Source of the DNA: Coptis chinensis | Lineage: Eukaryota > Streptophyta > Magnoliopsida > Ranunculales > Ranunculaceae | Length of the DNA: 64,000 bases | Assembly (NCBI GenBank): GCA_015680905.1 | Contig: CM027379.1 | Coordinates: 29,344,501 to 29,408,500, forward strand | Reading direction: 5' to 3' | Shown here: positions 25,192 to 37,324 of the stretch, piece by piece | Layout: every line of letters starts with the position of its first letter | Position numbering within the stretch: position 1 is the stretch's first letter | Program-made: the position numbers and the translations under genes | Notes under the pieces: generated by a model | What the model saw: only the letters and a program-made list of their open reading frames with translations | Databases searched by the model: none | Told to the model about the DNA's origin: nothing

Positions 25192-25661
25192 GAGCATTCC
25201 CAATGCAAGTCACTATGATGGGAAATTGAGAGTTTTCACCTTTGAATACCGAAAAACCCTTGCCCAATGCAAGGGTGACAAAGTCAGTGACTTATAACTA
25301 AGTCACAACGAGGGTAGTACATGCTATTGAGATTTTCACTGAGTTGTGAGATTCAGATGAAATATTTTATTCCATTTCGTGTGTTTTTTTTAAATTTGTT
25401 CGGTTTTTTTCTCCGACGTAATGTTGAATCCTAATTTTTTTGACTTTTTTTTTGTTTTTTTTTAAACTTCAGACGGGATGTTTTATTCCGTCCAGCCCGT
25501 TTTTTCGATTTTTACATTCAGACGGAATCAAACATTCCGTCCGAGGTTTAAAGTCACCTCTACATTTGGTAACATTTTATTGTTTTTCACCACAAAGGTA
25601 GCAAAGAAGGAAAATAGTCATACGTGGAGGTGAAAAACAATTGTTTGCATTGGGAATGCTC
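25192..25661. mobile_element. Tourist-like MITE 3
   Basis: Perfect 17-bp inverted termini GAGCATTCCCAATGCAA are flanked by TTA direct repeats (25189-25191 and 25662-25664). It is 470 bp, non-coding and AT-rich, with internal 'CGGAATxAAACATTCCGTC'-type inverted motifs. The termini and TTA duplication fit PIF/Harbinger-derived Tourist elements. Termini are better preserved than in MITEs 1 and 2, so it looks younger. Confidence 0.9.
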
Positions 25662-25899
25662 TTAAAGAATCACTTTTAACTCGAAGAGAATGTTCTTGTT
25701 TGGATCTCATTTTTTCAAAAAATCAATTTTTCTCAAAAAGTATTTTTTTGAAAAAATATTTATTCTAAAAACAATTTTTAAATAAACAAATTTGGTTGAG
25801 ATTTTTTCTTAAAAACTATTTTATCAAACTCGTAAATTTCATGATATTTCTCGAAATATCTTAGCATATCTCTACATTTTTCACTATAATGGGCAATCC

Positions 25900-26901
25900 T
25901 AGGAGTGTAAAAAAACCGTTGACCCATCATCCGGTAGGGCACCCGGTCTTCGCCACCACCCAAACCCCGCACCAACTTCGAAAAATAGACCCGCCACCAG
26001 CCCCGCCATCGTTTTTACGCGTCGGGCTATGGGTGTAGGTTCTATCTTCAAACCCAACCTGTCAAGCCTCGAATTGCATACCATGTAAAAACCGTTGACT
26101 CCAACCCCTGACCAAAGACAATTTCAAGACCCAAGTATAATATTTTTGTATTTTGTTTATATTTTCTTTTAAATTTTGTAGAAATTTGGGAGATATGAAC
26201 ACAAACTTATGAGTTCAACATCAATTTCAAATATTCAAGTTTGAACATTGGGCAAATATCAAAAGTTCAAATTCAATTTTCGAATTTTGGAGAAGACAGA
26301 TTATTCATCCTTGTATTAATTTCGAATTCTTATACTTTATATTTTATTGTTTTGTACCATAGATCGTCGCTCCCATCTTCACTTTATCATGCTATGGAAA
26401 ATAATCAATTTACAAAATAGTAAATCATGAGAAAAAGTTTCAAATTTGTAGATATGGTTTTGGGTTCAAGTTCAAGTTTTTTTTTTTTTGTTTATTTTTA
26501 TTGATTGATTTCATTTTTTTTTTCTATCTTGTGAATTGGAAATATATTACTTGCAGAATTTGAAAGTTTTTTTTGGTGAAATTGGATTAAAATGATAATT
26601 TCCACCCGACCCAGAATGACCACTTCCGTAGTTTAACCCAACAGCCTGTGATGGTACTTAAGAATATGACACTTCAACCCGCCCCGCCCATCGGGGACCA
26701 CCGGATTTGTATCCCTAGACACGCCTCGACCGACCCATCCCTATTTTTGACCCACCCCCCTGTATTTAGATTTAGGGGTCGAGTCAGTCCGGCAGAGATC
26801 AAAATCGGGTTTGGGAACCCGAACCAATCAATTATTCGATTCGTCGGGTCGAATTCGATCAAGCCCGACCCGATTCCTGCCCTACCCATATTACACCCGT
26901 A
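25900..26901. mobile_element. Non-autonomous hAT-like element
   Basis: The termini TAGGAGTGTAA (left) and TACGGGTGTAA (right, reverse complement) are flanked by 8-bp repeats GGCAATCC (25892-25899) and GGCAATCT (26902-26909). The sub-terminal regions are rich in GGGTCGGG/CCCGACCC motifs, as often seen in plant hAT derivatives. There is no transposase. Short ORFs within come from the GC-rich sub-terminal parts. Confidence 0.75.
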
Positions 26902-26909
26902 GGCAATCT

Positions 26910-27835
26910 ATATGCCTTTAGAGCTAGATGAGAAAGTAAAAAGAAAAAACTGTTTTTTAACTTGAAAAACAAGTCTTTGATATTTATCGTAAAACATGTT
27001 TTTAAACCAATAAATATTTTTTTGGGTGAAAAACAATTTTCTACAAAAATAAAGACCAAACATGTTTATTTAAAAAACAAAACATTTTTTTACTAATAAA
27101 TGTTTATTGACAATAAATAAATATTATCCAAACACCCCCTTATGTTTTATTTCAAAACTCTCGAAACTAATAGGCCCAATAACAATTGGGCTCATTTCTT
27201 GGGCCTCCATGTTCGTAATATCTCCTCTCCAGATTTTAATCGGGTAATGTTAGGTGGTCAGTGGTCTATTTCATTTAACTGATTTCGCCTTGAGCTAGAA
27301 GAATATCTAAATCACTCCATGTTAAGTTCACCATTTACGGGATGAGAACCTAGACTTCATGCTGTTTCACAGGCTTCTTCTTCATCACCGAATACGGAAG
27401 AATTCCACAAACAGTAATCATGTTTACCACTTTACCCTCTGTCGCTTACTGCATTTTCCTTACTGGCAACTGGCAAGTTAACAAACTAGTTAGGCAAGAG
27501 GCAAAAAAAGAGACTCATAGCGCACTTGAACTCAGCTCAAAATAAGAGAGAGATTGAGAGAGATTAACTGAACTTTGTATGACTACTAAATAGAGAACAA
27601 AAGCCAGACATGGTCAGTTCTGTTGTTCACAATAAAGAAACCATCTGACATTATGACTAAGATCATAAATTTGACCTACAGTCAGCTGCAAAGGATCACA
27701 CTATAAAACTTCAAGTGCAGAAGTTACATAAAAACGGGACAAATTGTCACAAAATTTTGAATTTTTTTCCACAAAAAATAAATAAAAAGAAAGAAACAGA
27801 TCTCCAGTAGACTTCCACACTTGGGAGTTCCAAGT
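26910..27835. other. Intergenic stretch 3' of TIM50
   Basis: AT-rich, with no ORF or recognised repeat. It contains an inverted GCCCAATAACAATTGGGC (~27174-27191) and GGGCC. The TIM50 3' UTR and polyadenylation site should lie in its right half. Confidence 0.55.
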
Positions 27836-30800
27836 TTAGCGTGACCAGATGGTTTTCTTGGTCTTCCGTTGTTCATCTACCAACTTCCTGCAACATTAAT
27901 GCTAGCGTAAGTAGTATATCAAATTGCATAAATGCAGTTGGACAACAAATACGCAGCAAACAATAACACAAAGTAATCAGCTCTCTATTTCATTCAGTAG
28001 GAAAGGAATAACTAGATATGTAAGTTTACCGTTGACGCTCATGAAACTCTGTCGCAACATCACAGCCTCTATAAGATTCTAAAACCTTTCTTATATCTTG
28101 AGGTCTTCTGTAGGCAAGAACTACAATAAAACCCAAAACAATAAAAGAGCCTTTATTGTCCAAGGAAATTCAACTACTATGAGAGAAACTCATTCTATTG
28201 ACTGTGAGAGAAGTACTTACATTCAAGAACGGAACTAGATCCAGCAATGCTGTATCACCTTCTTCAAGCTTCCAAGGCTTAATCTCAAGACAATTGTCCA
28301 GCTGAAGGGCAGTTTCAAGTGCATGCCCACTAACATAGATAACCTTTGCAGGATCCCTGTTCAGCTTTGACAAGTCCTGCAACCAGAAACATGCTTGCTC
28401 AAAGAATATAATTTGTAGTAAGAACGAATCAAATATCGTATGCCATCAGTGGATTAAGATAAATTCAGATTTAAAAAAAATAAATAATAGGTAATGATTA
28501 CTGCATCATGCCATACATGATCTTGTCGTATCTCATGTCCTAAGTAAGATGGAGAGTTCTAATATCTAAAATAAACATACTTTAGCTAGGAGACAAGACT
28601 GTCATTGTAAAGGGAATAAAAGGAAACTAGGGTTTTTTTTGTCATGAGATAATAACAAATGAGTGACCGACCCTATGAGACAACGCCAAAGAAAACACAA
28701 AGCTGAATGTACATACATTGAGGAAGCTTTTCATTTTAGGTTTTAAATTGAAATATCCAGCTCAACCAGAAAAGCTTACATATAGCGGGTAACACATTTA
28801 ACATTTTGAGCTATGGAGAGGAGGATGATTATTATTGTTCAGAGCCACTAGAACTGCATTAATGAAATTATTATTTCAACAATGAATGACAACCAATAGA
28901 GTACACGTCTTTCCAGAATGTTTGTTTAGTGAACTTTAATTAAAAAAATGAATAAAAATCCATGGAAATATTTTATGCCATCACAGAAACATATACTTCA
29001 GAAAGGAATATATAAAGATGATAGGGTAGGGCAATTCATTAATTTGTATATGTAAAATAGAAAGCCACTAACCTTGTAATGCTTTCCATTCTGATATTTT
29101 GTAGCAGTCCTTCCTAGCCTATAAGTAATAGTTCCCTTCTGATTTAGCCGCTCACAAATAGGATCAACAAACTACAAGCCACATAAACAAATGCTTAACA
29201 AACGTGACAAAATGTTAGCAAGATGGGAGTCGAAAAAGAAACTACCATGCCTTCCTGCTGATCTGAAAAGACAACGATTTCATAAAACTGAGCAAGCCTT
29301 TCCAAGAAAGCATCGACTCCTGGTCTTTTGAAGGTTCGCCAGCCTCTTTCCCGCTGTCATAGGAACAAATTAAGGTATATCAGGTGACAAACAAATATCA
29401 AACAATTCCTCGCACAACACATACACATCTAGTATGCATGGAAGGGCAGTGTGGATCTCTCCATTGTCCATGCCATAAGTTGGGGTCAGTCGACCAAGGT
29501 TAGGAAAGTTTAACAGTCAATAAACCCACTATACCATGGGCCCAAACTCCCAATCAAGATAGAACAAGTCTGGTTAGGACCGTAAGCCTGTAATGAATTA
29601 AATGGGCTCTTTAAAGAGATTATCAAGCGAAAAATTGGTCCATCAAATAGCATCCTGAGTAAAGTAAGTCATGACAATAACAGCAACAAGAACAATAAAG
29701 CAAGATGAAGATACACTAACTGCAAAAGGTCCTTTTCTATTGTATTGTAGGCTACCACGAGAGAGGGAACTTACTTTCCAATCAGAGTATATAAGAGTCT
29801 CATTCAGATCCACAACAAGTGTCATGACACCAAGACCCTTTAACTCAGGAGCCAAATCTGGAAGAAGCTTGTCAGAATATGGTTCTGTGTATTCCTACAG
29901 CAAAATGATAAATGAATGATAAAGGAGGTGAGGAACCGCATAACAATCTTTCTTAGCAAAACATACAGTTGGAGAAGCAATACATACCCGAATTTTGCCC
30001 TCAATTGACCTTCTAAGTTCCAAATATATATCTATGCATTTAGCAGGCACTGGAAATCAGAGAGAGAGTTACTGACGGTTGAAAGAAAACAATGAAACAT
30101 GCAGAACAAGTGGAACACTTTCTGAAAGTAACAGGAAATTCATGAAGATGAAATGAACATTAGTTATATTATTTGTTTTAGATTAATCCTCTTAGGTGAC
30201 TAAACCATGCAAAAGGATCAAAATGAGATATAAACATCAGCATGCAAGTTGGCACATTAGACAAGAAGAGGCAATATGAGCTTCGAGGTCATAAAAGTGT
30301 TCTGTCTCTACCAATGAAACAATAACCATCTTGTGACCATTCAAGGTAAAAGACTGACCACTAACCAACTCTGTAATATACAGGAGTACCTCTACTAACA
30401 TGAGAGTTCCAGCCTTCCAGGATTAAAATCCTACTCATCATTATATCAAATTAATCGGCCCAACATTCTGTATTGCACCACAACATTTAAAGCAGCCACT
30501 AAATTATATAATATATAACAGAAAGGTTTCACAATTATTCGATTTAAAAATTGATCAACAAGACCAGGATTAGTCTTTTTATGAAAAGTCGGATCATCTG
30601 CACATCGCTAACAGAAGGTTAAACCTCTCTGCTAATTAGTGATGGTGCATTTTCCATACTGGTTGACGTTGCATGACAACCAAAGTGGTATGTTCAAGCG
30701 AAAAGAGGTTTAACCTCCTCTACAAGGAGCAGATGATCTTATTTCTTCTGTGAATGCATCTAAGTCAAACACATTCCACATTAACTACAATCAAAATGCA

Positions 30801-33800
30801 CACAAAGGATGGAGGGGAAAGTTCTATGGAAGTACCAAGTTACTGAACCTCCTTACAGCCTGTTTGATACCCATTATAGGGTAACCTGTGACAGTATAAG
30901 AGACCGATAGTGTTGTTTCTTGTTTGGTCCGATATGGTGAGGAGGATAACCGGTGATATTAGAGAGGCTCTTGATGGCGACATATTCCCAAGGCAATAGT
31001 GTGGGGGATTTGGTTGGAATGCAATCAGAGAGTGTTTGAGAACAAGGAAAAGGATATACACAAGATTTTGGTGGATATTAAAAAGCTATTGTATAATTGG
31101 CCAAGGAATGTGTCAATCTTTAGGGAGTTGAGGTTTCTTGATTTTATTTGTAATTGGGATACACTAGTGTTGTAATTTTGCTTTTGGGAGTCTTGTGGGG
31201 AAGTAGTTAACTACTCTTAATTTCTCGCTAAGGGATAACTATCTTGTTTGTAACACTCTTATTATTATTGGAATGAAATTTAACTTTTACGGATCAAGAA
31301 AATAAAAAGGTTTGCAGTATCTCTTTGGAGAGCATGGATTCCGCTATTCACATTACAAAATAAATAGATATCGACAGAAAGCAAGAAACAAGAGCATACA
31401 TAAGAAAATAAGAAACGGTCTATGGGCTTCTTCTTCTACACCATCTCCATTCCCATCTGGACTGGCTTCTTCTTCTTCAATCTCCATTCGATCTCGTGAC
31501 CATCGCAAATATTTGCCACTTACTTCATTCTAAGTTCTAACCCCCACCATCTTCTCTACACTTTTATGTATTTGGAAAATCGAGAAAACCAAAGCATTAT
31601 CAACAAAACGAATTTGGGTATTCAAAGAAGAACCATCTTCACAATTTCCTCCCTTTTATACTTTCAATCTTCTCTCTATCTTCACAATCTAGTGGAGTGA
31701 TTTTGAATTATCAGTTTTTTGTTGGACTTCAAGTAATGGGTAGTATTTTAATCCTTCCATCAGATTTTTGTTGAAATTATGTTGAATTGAAGTTTGGTAG
31801 TCATTTTGAAGTTACTGATTCAGGTTTTGTTTCGTTGATTTGTGGTTTTTTTTTGGAAAATTTAATGTGATTTTCATTCCATTTGGAGAATTGATAAAAA
31901 GAAAAGAAAAAAAAAAAAAGGAGAACAATACCGGACAAACCCTCTAATAAACCTGAGGGGCCAAACAGTCTCTAGACTGATCACATTTGGGGTATGCACC
32001 ACTAATTTTACATAGCCTAAACATGGTAAGGTACTACAGAGTTTCAGGAGGCCAAACAGAGCCTTAAGTGTACTTGAAATCCGCTTAATTGAAAGTAATT
32101 AACAAAATAAAAGTTAAGTTTCACCTATCATAGCGGCCGGATAAAGCAATGCCTGAAATTTCTGTTTAAGATAAGAACAACACAAATTACACTTTTGTTT
32201 AACAATATAGTGATAAAACATAATGATACTATAAAGGACTGTTATATTGTAATTAGAATTTTCAGAGGCTGAGTAAACTTTAATGCTTTCTTTAGTTATT
32301 AGAGAAGCCTTGCGGATATTGCTCGGCCATAACTATACTTTGCTTCTAGGTTGCACAATCAACACGGTGAAAAAGTAATACATAAATCTTTCAGATGAGT
32401 TTTTTACGATAAAAGATTGTGCATGGTACATCAGCCATTCTAGATAATGCAGATAATAGAGATAAATTTAATCTCACGACTAACATAAGCAACGTAGCTA
32501 AGATACGGAACTAAGTAGGCATCCTTTAGCCCACTCATTCTTTATCATCCCACCTGTTGCTCTCTTACCAAGGTCTTGCTTTTGGTATTTGACCACAAAT
32601 GGATGATTTTCTCCTTTTCTAGTGCAGAAAACAATTTGCAAAGGTCAATAGGACATCAGGTGGTTTAATAGATATATATTACATGTGAGAGGAGTGTAAT
32701 CCTTATTCCTTACAACCACAAACCTTAAGAGACTATCAACACAAACCAATACCAAAGAGCAAAAGTTAACTTTCAGGTCACAAATTTCAAGCACCTGATT
32801 TAAAGTGATTTCTCCCAAAGTTTATAGGATCACTCAACCGAGCAGGAAGCTAATATTTCCATTCATGTGATTTCTCCCAAAGTTTGACCTCAGCAATGCC
32901 AATAACGTCATTTGGAAATCACTCCACTGAAGTTCATAATTATGAAAGAGTACACCAACCTTTCCTGAGTAAGCCAACAGACTCAATGGCTCCTCCAATC
33001 TAAGTTTCCATTTAGACAAAAATACTTGGTAGACAATGCCAGAAACAGTCCCAACCAAGTATAATTTCAAAAATACCATCACATACTATTAAGATTTAAC
33101 TAATTCAATGGTATGTTTGATACACGGAATACTACAACAAAATTTAGAGTTAATCTAAGAAGCAATGGGAAAAGAGGAGTCCAATCATAGAGAATCTTTC
33201 CCTATGGATCTGTCCAGATCAACCCCCCCATCTTACAAAAACTTCCACCAAATTTTTTTTTTCTGAAACTCTCCATTAAATTTGATTACATGAAGAGCAA
33301 TCAAACACACACCTAAAGGAAAGTAAACAGCTTAAGAGACTTACCTCGAGAGAAGAAGCATCTTTGTTTTTCTTCTGCTTGAGAGAATTACGAATATCCT
33401 TGGTGATTGAATCCACTTCATCCGCAGAGTAAGCTAAGAATGCAAACAATGTGACAAGTCAAAAATAAAAAAATCAATAAATAAGAATAAGACAAATTTA
33501 AGTAACGAAAATCATATATTTTCCAAGACCTAATAGTGAATTACATATCGGCCCTCAGTGGAACAATTGAGTAAAACTACATTCGTATAAGTGAAAGGAA
33601 ATACCGTAGGTCTGGTAAGCGACGGTTCCAGAGAGTCCAGCAAGAGTAGCGTAAGCTCCGTATTTGAGATAATTCCAAGAATTCATTTTGGTGGTCCCAT
33701 CTGAACGTGGTGGTTGTGGTTGTTGGTCTTTGGGAAGACTCGTTGTTGTTGATTGAGTGCACAAGTATCGATTATTATTTGAAGAAGAAGAAGAAAAGGA

Positions 33801-33848
33801 GATGGGTTTTTTGTGTTTGCAGAGGTACAACACCAGACGACGATACAT
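27836..33848 (-). CDS. TIM50: TIM50, mitochondrial inner-membrane import receptor subunit
   Basis: TIM50 receives presequence proteins in the intermembrane space and hands them to the TIM23 channel. Ten exons (minus) fit GT-AG junctions: 33605-33848, 33345-33433, 32125-32161, 29988-30049, 29775-29894, 29246-29353, 29073-29171, 28221-28376, 28030-28120, 27836-27887. About 352 residues are expected, as in plant TIM50. The start [10 protein letters not shown] begins a Ser/Asn/Arg-rich presequence. A membrane span lies at ~63-84. The FCP1/NIF-like domain includes [13 protein letters not shown] (~170-182), [45 protein letters not shown] and a C-terminal KKTIWSR. Oddity: exon 8 ends in phase 0 at a strong GTAAGT donor, but exon 9 after its AG is one base short. 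The last ~47 codons are therefore out of frame unless one G is restored or splicing is unusual. The domain core is intact. Confidence 0.92.
30593..30738. mobile_element. Small foldback element in TIM50 intron 3
   Basis: GATCATCTGC at the left and GCAGATGATC at the right are inverted. Inside them a second inverted pair, AGGTTAAACCTCT and AGAGGTTTAACCTC, occurs. The ~146-bp structure is a MITE-like hairpin. No clear target duplication is visible. Confidence 0.45.
30985..31310 (+). mobile_element. 5'-truncated LINE 3' end in TIM50 intron 3
   Basis: On the plus strand, antisense to TIM50, the reading contains [18 protein letters not shown].., ending ..[10 protein letters not shown] and a stop. 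This resembles the C-terminal tail of plant L1-type reverse transcriptase proteins (W.IWLERN.R.F motif). It is followed by a short 3' UTR ending GAATGAAATTTAAC and an A-rich AAGAAAATAAAAAGG. It accounts for part of the ~2.1-kb intron. Confidence 0.6.
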
Positions 33849-33871
33849 TTTTCTGTTTCGAAATGGGAGAG

Positions 33872-33934
33872 AAGGGTTTTAACTTTTAAGGGTTTAAGGC
33901 CTCTTCCTCTTTTCTCTTCTGTTTTAGTTTTATA
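33872..33934 (-). promoter_or_regulatory. TIM50 core promoter: TATA box and telo-box motifs
   Basis: On the minus strand TATAAAAC (33927-33934) lies ~80 bp before the ATG. Two AAACCCTT motifs (telo-box like) lie between it and the start (33872-33895). Telo-boxes with site II elements are known from plant genes for mitochondrial and translation components. The function here is inferred. Confidence 0.6.
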
Positions 33935-34613
33935 CAAGTGAAACAAATTATTGATGTAAACGGATAACCAACCTGGAAAATTAAACCTTCAAACTTTTCT
34001 TCTGTAGTAGTAATTACAGCTTCAAATCAACCTGTAAAAAAAAAGATAACCTATTTAAAAAAATAAACCAAAGAGAATCAAAAGCCCGAAAAAAAGAATA
34101 AACCAACCTGAAATAAAATTAAACCAACCTTTCCAAAGAGTAATGAATGGGTTATCGAGATCGAGAGAGAGAGAAATCCTCAGTTTATAGCAATGGTTGT
34201 CGGTGGAAATGGGGTGGCGATGGTTGAATGGCAAGTCAGAGAAAAATAAAGTGTTTCAGGGTTTCTCTTTTTAGTTTTTGCAGTGTTTAGTTCGAGCGCC
34301 AACATTAAAAATAGGCCCGCCCAATACAAAGCCCTTTGCAACCCCACTCTCGTCGTAGCAAAGGCTACTAAATTAAATAGTCATTCTTTAGGTGTCTGTT
34401 TTGCTGCGTGTTCTCACTTAGAAGGTATTCTTAAAGTCTAGAAGATTTGCTACCAGTGTTACTTCATGATAGTTTTGGGGAAGGCTGTTGTTTTGTATTT
34501 TACTTATATGCTTTGTTAGGGCACCGGAAAGATTTTGAGCTTTATTTCAACATTCTTGTAGAGTTTGTCTGACTGATCTTTATACATCTTTAGCAAAAAA
34601 AAAAAAAAAAATC
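33935..34613. other. Intergenic region between TIM50 and duplication copy B
   Basis: AT-rich, no gene recognised. It includes GA repeats (34155-34175) and a run of A (34594-34611) that directly precedes the start of duplication copy B. Confidence 0.55.
34314..34323 (-). promoter_or_regulatory. Site II-like motif upstream of TIM50
   Basis: TGGGCGGGCC on the minus strand contains two overlapping TGGGC/GGGCC site II-type cores, ~470 bp upstream of the TIM50 start. Such elements commonly coordinate nuclear genes for mitochondrial proteins. Their use here is inferred. Confidence 0.45.
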
Positions 34614-34728
34614 TTTATACATTTTCTTTTTAATATTTTGATTACACTGAAAGTCTCTTTCTTTCTGCGCATCCTTGATATGGATAGGAATCCGAGGGTT
34701 TGTATTTTGGGATCTTTATACGGAGTAA

Positions 34729-35251
34729 GAGCATCTTTAGGGAGAATCCGATTTTGACTTTTAGGAGATTTCCTAGTATCAAACACCAAATTTTTTCATT
34801 TTCAGGAGAGTCACATGTTGATGAAAACACCAAACCAAACACCAAATCAACCAAAATTTGGTTCCAGCTTTGGTGCTGTATCAAATCTCTCACGCGGTAA
34901 AACCGCGTGGCTATTCTAACACCGCATGGGCTTGGGCTAAACAGTGGGCTTCAATCACGCGGCTTCGCGAAAACCGCACGAGAGATTGGGAAAGAAAATA
35001 AAGAAGAAAGTTGATGTACGACACATCGCGCGGTTTTTGGAAAACCATGTGGGCTTGGACTTTTAAGATGGGCTTCAATTGCGCAGTTTTAAGAAAGCCG
35101 TGTGGGCTATATGGCACAGATTATCCAAAATCGCGTCATTTTATGTCGAATATTTGATGTTTCTCCTGAAGTTGGTTGGTGTTTTTTTTGTTTGATGTTT
35201 GGTTTGGTTAAAAAATTTGGTTTTTTTTTTGTTTCTCCCCTAAAGATGCTC
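34729..35251. mobile_element. Tourist-like MITE 1, copy B
   Basis: Inverted termini GAGCATCTTTAGGGAGA and TCTCCCCTAAAGATGCTC are flanked by TAA and TGA. It is ~523 bp. Relative to copy A it has an extra ~30 bp just inside the left terminus (34744-34773). Confidence 0.75.
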
Positions 35252-35284
35252 TGAGTTCAAGAAATAATAGGCGTATTTGTCTTA

Positions 35285-35753
35285 GAGCATCATCAACGCA
35301 TTGTTAAAATCGATTTCTAATGTGACAGTTGACAAAAAAATTAGCAATTTTCATCCCCAACGCACTGTCAAAATTTGATTTCTATTCTAACAATTCTCAA
35401 ATTCCAGACCAAATTAGTGAGAATTATAGAAATAAGCTGCACGGGACAAGTTGTCTCGTCCAACAGTGGGATGAAACAAGTTTTGCCATCCAACATTTTT
35501 TCTTTTTTTTTTAATAAAAAATTAAAACGGAGATGGGACAACTTTTTTTTTTCTTTTTTCCTTTTCAACAGGGATGGGACAACTTTTGTTGTTTAAAACA
35601 AATTTAATTTGGAAAGGGACAACTTTTCCCATCCGAAATAAAAACCCTAAATTTTGCCCAAACGGCGCCGATTTTGACTTGTTTTTAGGGATTTTGATGG
35701 ACTAAAAATATTGAGGTGTCACAAAAAAATATAGAAACGCGTTGATGATGCTC
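35285..35753. mobile_element. Tourist-like MITE 2, copy B
   Basis: Termini GAGCATCATCAACGC / GCGTTGATGATGCTC are flanked by TTA duplications (35282-35284 and 35754-35756). ~469 bp, non-coding, counterpart of 635-1105. Confidence 0.84.
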
Positions 35754-36839
35754 TTATGGGTCTTTTGTTTGGAAATAGGATGCAACTAATGGAGGATAGT
35801 ATGATTCTTCGAGGGAGGATCGTCGTGACTTACCATCCTTTTCAACTCGGAATGGGGATAGGCGCATTTATTATTATTATTATTATTTATTTTATTATTA
35901 AATAGCCTTAAGAAATTTAATCAATCTGGATGTTTACTTGTTTAAGCCGTTGTCTATTGTGGATAATTTTTACTTGTTTAACCCATTGTCTATTCATGTT
36001 GAAATTATCATTCTCAAAGTATATTGAAATACTAAAATAGCTCTTTTGACAGCTTTTACTGAACTGAAAAACTTGTGGAAGTGGGTTCTGAGCAGTTGAT
36101 GGCTTTGAGATGTCTATTTGGTTTGGTGATTTAATCGAGCACTCATCAAATTGCATTGGGCAACCTCTGGCCCAAGCCTGACAACTAAGTCCAACAACAA
36201 TAGCCCAATACACCCCCCTACCTCAACGCATACTAGCTACCATTTTTTTCAAACCTTTTGTAGCCGGTATCATCTCTCTCGCGAGACTGAACCCAAACCC
36301 AAAAAAAAGGAAAAACTTCGAGTTTTCTGTCGTGTTCATACTTCGAGTGTTGAGTTGTGAATCAACAATGGGAATTGAAGTTGGCGACTTCACCCAATTC
36401 GAATCGTGTCCCGTCCCGTTTGAGTATATACTCAAACTTGGTTGGGTTGATTAAACTTGATTAGATTGATTAAATTTGATTGGGTGGAAGATTGGGTTGA
36501 TTAATCTTGATTGGGGTGGAAAATTAAGTTGATTAAATTTGATGATTTCAAACTTGATGTTTTTTGGGAGTTTAGGTGGAAGATTGGGTTGATTAAACTT
36601 GAGTTCGAGTTTGCCCAAGCTTGATGAAGTCGTTTTCGAGTTTGGGTTGATTAAGTGGAAGTTGATTTTTAAAATGAACATCGTGACAAAACAAACTGAA
36701 TTTTTAAGTCCAAACGACTTCGACCATGTCGCCCAAGAGAGTCCCCAAATGACCCTCCATGTTGTCCCGAGACTACCCAAACGACCACGCCATATCGCTA
36801 GAGTTTTGTCTCAAACGATATCGCATGATTCACTTTTGA

Positions 36840-37030
36840 GTATACACTCAAACTATATTGTGAGGTCATTTGAGTGTATGCGCTCAAACTACATGGTGAG
36901 GTCGTTTGAGTGTACATTCAAACTACACGAGATCGTTTGAGTGTGCGGTTTATCGTCTCGCTATGTCATTTGAGTGTATGTCAAACGACATACACTCAAA
37001 TGACATGGCGACCGTTTGAGCTATACTCAA
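36840..37030. repeat. Palindromic TTTGAGTGTA repeats, copy B
   Basis: Several inverted TTTGAGTGTA/TACACTCAAA pairs occur here. The perfect 16-bp arms CATTTGAGTGTATGTC and GACATACACTCAAATG (36966-37003) could extrude as a cruciform. Counterpart of ~2190-2400. Confidence 0.75.
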
Positions 37031-37324
37031 AAGCGACCAGGGGTTCGTTATGGCGAGACCGATTGGATTGGTTGTTGGGCTTGGGCTTTGATGGCAAACT
37101 TGTAATATGGCAAATTTGTAATATTATTTTTTTTGTGGGTTGCCCAATCCAATTTGATAAGTGCCCAATCTGGGGACCCTTTTTTTTTTCTTTTAAGATT
37201 GAAAAACTGAAAACGAGTGGCGAGATCTATGAGCATTGAAGAAAGGCTCTAGGAATAGTCGGGGACTAGATTTTGGATTGGACATCATAGGGATCTATTA
37301 AATATTTTGTGTGCTTTGAAAAGG

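Noticed and set aside
26648..26902. Paired ORFs on both strands with Pro/Gly-rich products
   Set aside because: They fall in the GC-rich sub-terminal part of the hAT-like element and show no protein similarity.
31312..31533. 73-codon plus ORF in TIM50 intron 3
   Set aside because: Ser-rich, no conserved motif, lies in an intron next to a LINE tail; most likely chance.
30850..32060. Possible MITE in TIM50 intron 3 with 'GCCTGTTTGAT' and 'CCAAACAGAGCC' ends
   Set aside because: The ends match over only about 8-10 bp and no target duplication could be found.
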